Source: an uncultured Ruminococcus sp.
GTDB lineage: Bacteria > Bacillota > Clostridia > Oscillospirales > CAG-272
Length of the DNA: 7,311 nt
Assembly: GCA_902766575.1 (NCBI GenBank)
Contig: CACXED010000277.1
Location: forward strand, 1-7,311
Direction: 5' to 3'
How positions within the stretch are numbered: the first letter of the stretch is position 1; each line of letters starts with the position of its first letter. Under the pieces are notes generated by a model. It ran no database searches. It had not been told where the DNA came from and saw nothing but the letters and a program-made list of their open reading frames with translations. The position numbers were made by a program, and so were the translations under genes. This document shows, one piece after another, positions 4,873 through 7,311 of the stretch.

Positions 4873-5869
4873 TCAAACAGATCCGCCAAAGCATTTATCC
4901 CGATGTGATTTTCGGAAACGACATAAATCCGATCGCCGGAGCGCAGCTCGTCGCTGCCTTTGGGAATGAACAAGCGTAAGGAATGCGAAGCATTCCGTCG
5001 CTTATGATCGCCGCGCTCGACCGCTCCGATGATCACGCCCTTTTTCAGATTGATTCCATCGCTCATCAGCGGAATGTCCGCCTTTGCAAAGCCGACCGGA
5101 ATATCGAACGCGTCAATTTTCAGAATCGCCGGACCGAGCGAAAAATATTTGCTCTGACCGGCTTTTTTGCCGCCGCTGCCGATTGACTGAATATATCCGA
5201 GCAGAGACTGGGCGACGCACCTTTCGGGCGATAAGGTGATGTTGATCGTCACCTTTTTCAGAACCCTGTCGTATGAATCAGAATTGATCCGTGTGATGAT
5301 GTTATCGATCCCGTTCGTCCACGCAATGAGCGACGAAAGCAGATTTGTCTCGTCGCTTTCGGTGACGCAGATGCAGGCGTCGCATTTTCCGACGCCCTCG
5401 CTTTCAAGCAGATCGACGTCGGTGGAACCATCAGCTTATCGTTTCTCAGCACGCCGAATATCAGAAAATCCGAGCCGAGCATCGGCTTGATGTCCTTCAG
5501 CTCCGCGTCAGCCAATATACTGTCCTTGTCGACCGTGATCTCGGCGAGCAGGACATTCGTGTCGAAAAACGGCTCCACCCGGTTCGCGGCATTGAAGCAG
5601 ACCTGATCCATGATCGTTTCGCAGGCGAGCAGATTGATTTCGTCGGACTGCGTCAGGCTGATGATCAGATCGGCGGTATCCGCGCCCGCAGACAGCAGCA
5701 CCTCACGCGACGCTCCGCTTCCGCAGACGCCGTTCACGCTGTAATTATTTGTAATTTCCTCAATTCTGTCCCCGGATTTGTCCACGACTATCACGTCGTG
5801 AGCCGTTTTTTCAAGATGCCGGACAAGCACCTCGGCGGTTTTACCCGCGCCGACAATTATGATCCGCAT
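4869..5869 (-). pseudogene. trkA: Degraded TrkA-like K+/cation regulatory protein: two internal deletions, one frameshift, one in-frame palindromic insert
   Basis: TrkA proteins are cytoplasmic NAD(H)/nucleotide-binding regulators of cation transport built as N-C-N-C (RCK) repeats, about 450 residues. Part one (5869-about 5429, 147 codons) starts MRIIIVGAGKTAE with the Rossmann glycines and Asp30. It is normal to DEINLLACETI, then jumps to the start of the first C-domain (NRVEPFFDTNVLLAEI); roughly 55-60 residues are missing in frame. After GVLRNDKLM the frame shifts and reading resumes at GSTDVDLLESEGVGKCDA, the middle of the second Rossmann domain, so another 70 or so residues are gone. Part two (5429-4869) runs through VTESDETNLLSSL and the second C-domain (GVIIGAVERGD...FIPKGSDELRSGDRIYVV) to a normal stop. 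Eleven extra residues (HKRRNASHSLR) sit after RGD. The start has GGAG upstream (AAAGGAGAGC) and overlaps the antiporter stop by 13 bp. Deletion sizes are from memory of the family. Misassembly is an alternative explanation. Confidence 0.85.
4972..5003. repeat. 32-nt imperfect palindrome inserted in frame in the second TrkA C-domain
   Basis: On the plus strand the core GGAATGC-GAA-GCATTCC (4980-4996) has perfect 7-bp arms and a 3-nt loop, and outer AAGCG (4972-4976) pairs with CGCTT (4999-5003) across a 3-versus-2-nt mismatch. Read on the minus strand it encodes HKRRNASHSLR, exactly the residues (4974-5006, 33 nt) that interrupt a conserved RGD...FIPKG stretch in TrkA. The length is a multiple of three, so the local frame is kept. 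Confidence 0.85.
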
Positions 5870-7161
5870 TTTCGGAAGCTCTCCTTTCGTATGCGTTTTG
5901 ACTTGCTTTTCTCAATCATGCGGTAGATTTTTTTCGTGGTCAGCCCCTGCACGATCACCGTGAAGATAATGATCACATACGCCGCGCCGAGCAGCAGCTC
6001 ATAGGTCGCTGACGGCAGTATCTCCGCGGTTGACAGCGCTAAAGCGAGCGTCAGTCCGCCTTTCAGCGCGCTCCAGGTCATCAGCGCCGTATATTCGATC
6101 AGATCGTAGCCGCCGGGAATGTTGTTTTTCCGGTTGAACGCCGTCGGAAGCGCAACGCCGACCGCACGGGAGATCAGCACCGCGATCACCGCCGCCGCTC
6201 CGACCGCGAAAAGCTCCTTTGATAGATTCAGTCTCACCACCGAGAAGCCGATCATGACGAACAGCACGCTGTTGAGCAGGCTGTCGATAATCTCCCAGAA
6301 GCGCTCGTAGAGATTCTCCCGGTCGACGATCATACGCCAGCGCGCCATTTTGTCCATTCCGTACGAGAAGGTCATGCCGCAGACGACCGACGCTATAACG
6401 CCTGAAAATCCGCATTTCTCGCAGATCACGTAGACCGACGAGACCGCAAGTATGCTTAACAGAATATGATTCAGCGGCTTCTGCGATTTACCGACGAAAA
6501 AGAGCAGAAGAACCGAAACCGCCAGCGCGACTGCCGCCGCTCCGAGCACTTCTCTTAACATCAGCAGGACGAAATTCTCACGTCCGATATTCGTGACGAT
6601 GCTCTTTACAAAGGCGAACAGCGCGACGCCCATGCCGTCGTTGAACAGCGATTCGCTCTCGATGACGGTCGTGACATTTTTTGATAAACCGAGCTTGTTC
6701 ATGATTCCGGTCGCCGCGATCGGGTCGGTCGGCGAAACGATGCAGCCGAGCAGCACGCAGACCCAGATATCAAGCTCCCAGCCGAATGTTCTCGACGCCG
6801 CGAAGAACAGCAGTCCGAACAGCACCGCCGAAATCGCCGTCGTCAGAAACGACAGAAGCGTGATATTCTTGAGATTGCTCTTGAATTTGTTGAAATGCAC
6901 CTCTCCCGCTCCGGCGAAAAGCATGAAGCAGAGCACGCCGTCGAGCAGATAAGACTCAAAGCCGAACTCGCCGAGCCTTGACAACGCGCCGTTCAGCCAG
7001 TCGAGCGAAAGCAGATTTCCGGCTGTCTTGAGCGTTATGCAGAGCAGAAACGAGCCGAGCAGCAGCGCGATATCGTTCGGAATCTTAAAAAACCGTTCGT
7101 TAATGAGACTGATGAACGCGGTGAAACATATGATGATTGCAAACCAGGTCAGGAAATTCAA
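5857..7161 (-). CDS. CPA1-family monovalent cation:proton antiporter (NhaP/NHE type)
   Basis: Integral membrane exchanger of Na+ or K+ for H+, used in pH and salt homeostasis. The 434-residue protein is almost wholly hydrophobic with about 12 helices. Family marks (numbered from the TTG start): SPTDPIAATGIMNKLGLSK, with Asp146 of the TDP motif; ESESLFNDGMGVALF, with the ND pair (Asn174, Asp175) that carries the ion-binding aspartate of electroneutral CPA1 members; a conserved Arg in ISRAVGVALP (about residue 332); and ALKGGLTLALALS (about 366-378), equivalent to the GLRGAVSLALAL motif of NhaP/NHE. The hydrophilic basic tail (KSKSKRIRKESFRK) is short. The start is taken as TTG at 7161 because AAAGGAG lies 8 nt upstream; a GTG at 7188 would add nine residues but put that Shine-Dalgarno inside the gene. 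It overlaps the following trkA remnant by 13 bp, so they form one operon. Ion preference cannot be read from the sequence. Confidence 0.93.
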   Translation of the reverse strand: MNFLTWFAIIICFTAFISLINERFFKIPNDIALLLGSFLLCITLKTAGNLLSLDWLNGALSRLGEFGFESYLLDGVLCFMLFAGAGEVHFNKFKSNLKNITLLSFLTTAISAVLFGLLFFAASRTFGWELDIWVCVLLGCIVSPTDPIAATGIMNKLGLSKNVTTVIESESLFNDGMGVALFAFVKSIVTNIGRENFVLLMLREVLGAAAVALAVSVLLLFFVGKSQKPLNHILLSILAVSSVYVICEKCGFSGVIASVVCGMTFSYGMDKMARWRMIVDRENLYERFWEIIDSLLNSVLFVMIGFSVVRLNLSKELFAVGAAAVIAVLISRAVGVALPTAFNRKNNIPGGYDLIEYTALMTWSALKGGLTLALALSTAEILPSATYELLLGAAYVIIIFTVIVQGLTTKKIYRMIEKSKSKRIRKESFRKCGS

Positions 7162-7169
7162 TGGCCTCG

Positions 7170-7176
7170 CTCCTTT
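7170..7176 (-). promoter_or_regulatory. Shine-Dalgarno deciding the antiporter start
   Basis: On the minus strand AAAGGAG stands 8 nt before TTG at 7161. The upstream GTG at 7188 has no such site, so the TTG start is favoured. Confidence 0.7.
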
Positions 7177-7216
7177 CAGACCGATCACTGATTGCCGGGC
7201 TGCGGCACGATACTAT

Positions 7217-7246
7217 AATCTACTTTAATTAATGTCTACTGATCAA
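7217..7246 (-). promoter_or_regulatory. Weak promoter candidate for the antiporter operon
   Basis: Minus-strand TTGATC (7246-7241), 18 nt, then TAGATT (7222-7217); an overlapping TATAGT (7217-7212) is a better -10 but badly spaced. The AT-rich TTAATTAA between them fits a promoter spacer. Confidence 0.35.
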
Positions 7247-7266
7247 CCCAAAAAGTATTGCACCAC

Positions 7267-7295
7267 TGGACATTTACGTCGATTTGTGGTATAAT
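7267..7295 (+). promoter_or_regulatory. Strong sigma-70/SigA-type promoter facing the right edge
   Basis: TGGACA (7267-7272) matches the -35 consensus at 5 of 6 positions, and TATAAT (7290-7295) is a perfect -10 at the ideal 17-nt distance. A 5-bp inverted repeat ACCAC/GTGGT (7262-7266, 7286-7290) brackets the spacer and might be an operator. An AAGG-like purine run follows at about 7302-7305. The gene driven lies outside the window. Confidence 0.75.
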
Positions 7296-7311
7296 AAATG
7301 CAAGGAAAAAC

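Noticed and set aside
4547..4969. 140-codon plus-strand frame starting at a TTG
   Set aside because: No ribosome site, no domain, and it runs into the 3' end of the trkA remnant on the opposite strand. Its VAQSARALE-like start is the kind of peptide often translated from non-coding DNA.
5425..5431. Programmed ribosomal frameshift in trkA
   Set aside because: No slippery heptamer or downstream structure is apparent, and conserved sequence is missing on both sides of the junction, which indicates a deletion.
7159..7188. GTG start at 7188 for the antiporter
   Set aside because: It would place the only good Shine-Dalgarno inside the gene, and the nine extra residues (MIGLKGARP) are translated Shine-Dalgarno sequence.

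Overview
The window looks like a piece of a mid-GC Firmicute chromosome, most likely a gut Clostridia (Oscillospiraceae/Ruminococcaceae-like). The reasons are a copper ATPase carrying a CopZ-like tail, an MsmK/MsmX-type sugar ABC remnant beside sucrose genes, a Clostridia-style HPr-family start behind a fructokinase, strong AGGAGG-type ribosome binding sites, and many short palindromes with a TGC...GCA core. The lineage is inferred from gene content and style, not from a marker gene.

Layout. (1) 1-1272, plus strand: the 3' part of a Cu+ P-type ATPase, open at the left edge, continuing in frame into a CopZ-like metal-binding domain that has its own Shine-Dalgarno and ATG. A probable terminator follows (1326-1384). 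(2) 1460-4190, plus strand: a sucrose module made of the orphan C-terminal (TOBE) end of an MsmK-type ABC ATPase, an intact GH32 sucrose/fructan hydrolase, an intact PfkB fructokinase, and the first 16 codons of an HPr-family gene. The genes are tightly spaced and look like one transcript whose front end has been lost. (3) 4112-4868: about 750 bp with no intact gene. It holds a roughly 300-bp MITE-like inverted-repeat element (4151-4450), an internal array of five 17-bp palindromic units, further palindromes, and a 19-codon scrap of an AAA_14-type ATPase on the minus strand. (4) 4869-7161, minus strand: an intact CPA1 (NhaP/NHE-type) cation/proton antiporter followed, with a 13-bp overlap, by a trkA-like gene that has apparently lost two internal pieces, shifted frame, and gained an in-frame palindromic insert. 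(5) 7162-7311: the divergent upstream region, with a weak minus-strand promoter candidate and a very good plus-strand promoter (TGGACA-17-TATAAT) facing off the right edge.

How the genes work together. GH32 would release fructose from sucrose, sucrose-6-phosphate or a small fructan in the cytoplasm, and the fructokinase would phosphorylate it. The ABC ATPase that should energise uptake is reduced to a non-catalytic fragment here, so uptake must rely on another ATPase or transporter. The antiporter plus TrkA pair would ordinarily be a cation/pH homeostasis unit in which the nucleotide-binding TrkA protein gates transport. Here the TrkA partner looks broken.

The most interesting layer is the repeat biology. 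At least four differently sequenced palindromes share one design (4-5 variable bases, then TGC, 2-3 nt loop, GCA, then the complementary bases). They occur singly, in tandem, and once inside a reading frame as an exact 33-nt insertion. This resembles in principle, though not in sequence, the protein-invading palindromic elements known from Rickettsia. The MITE-like element joins two unrelated broken genes, both cut at the same 9-bp string. No intact novel multi-gene system was found.
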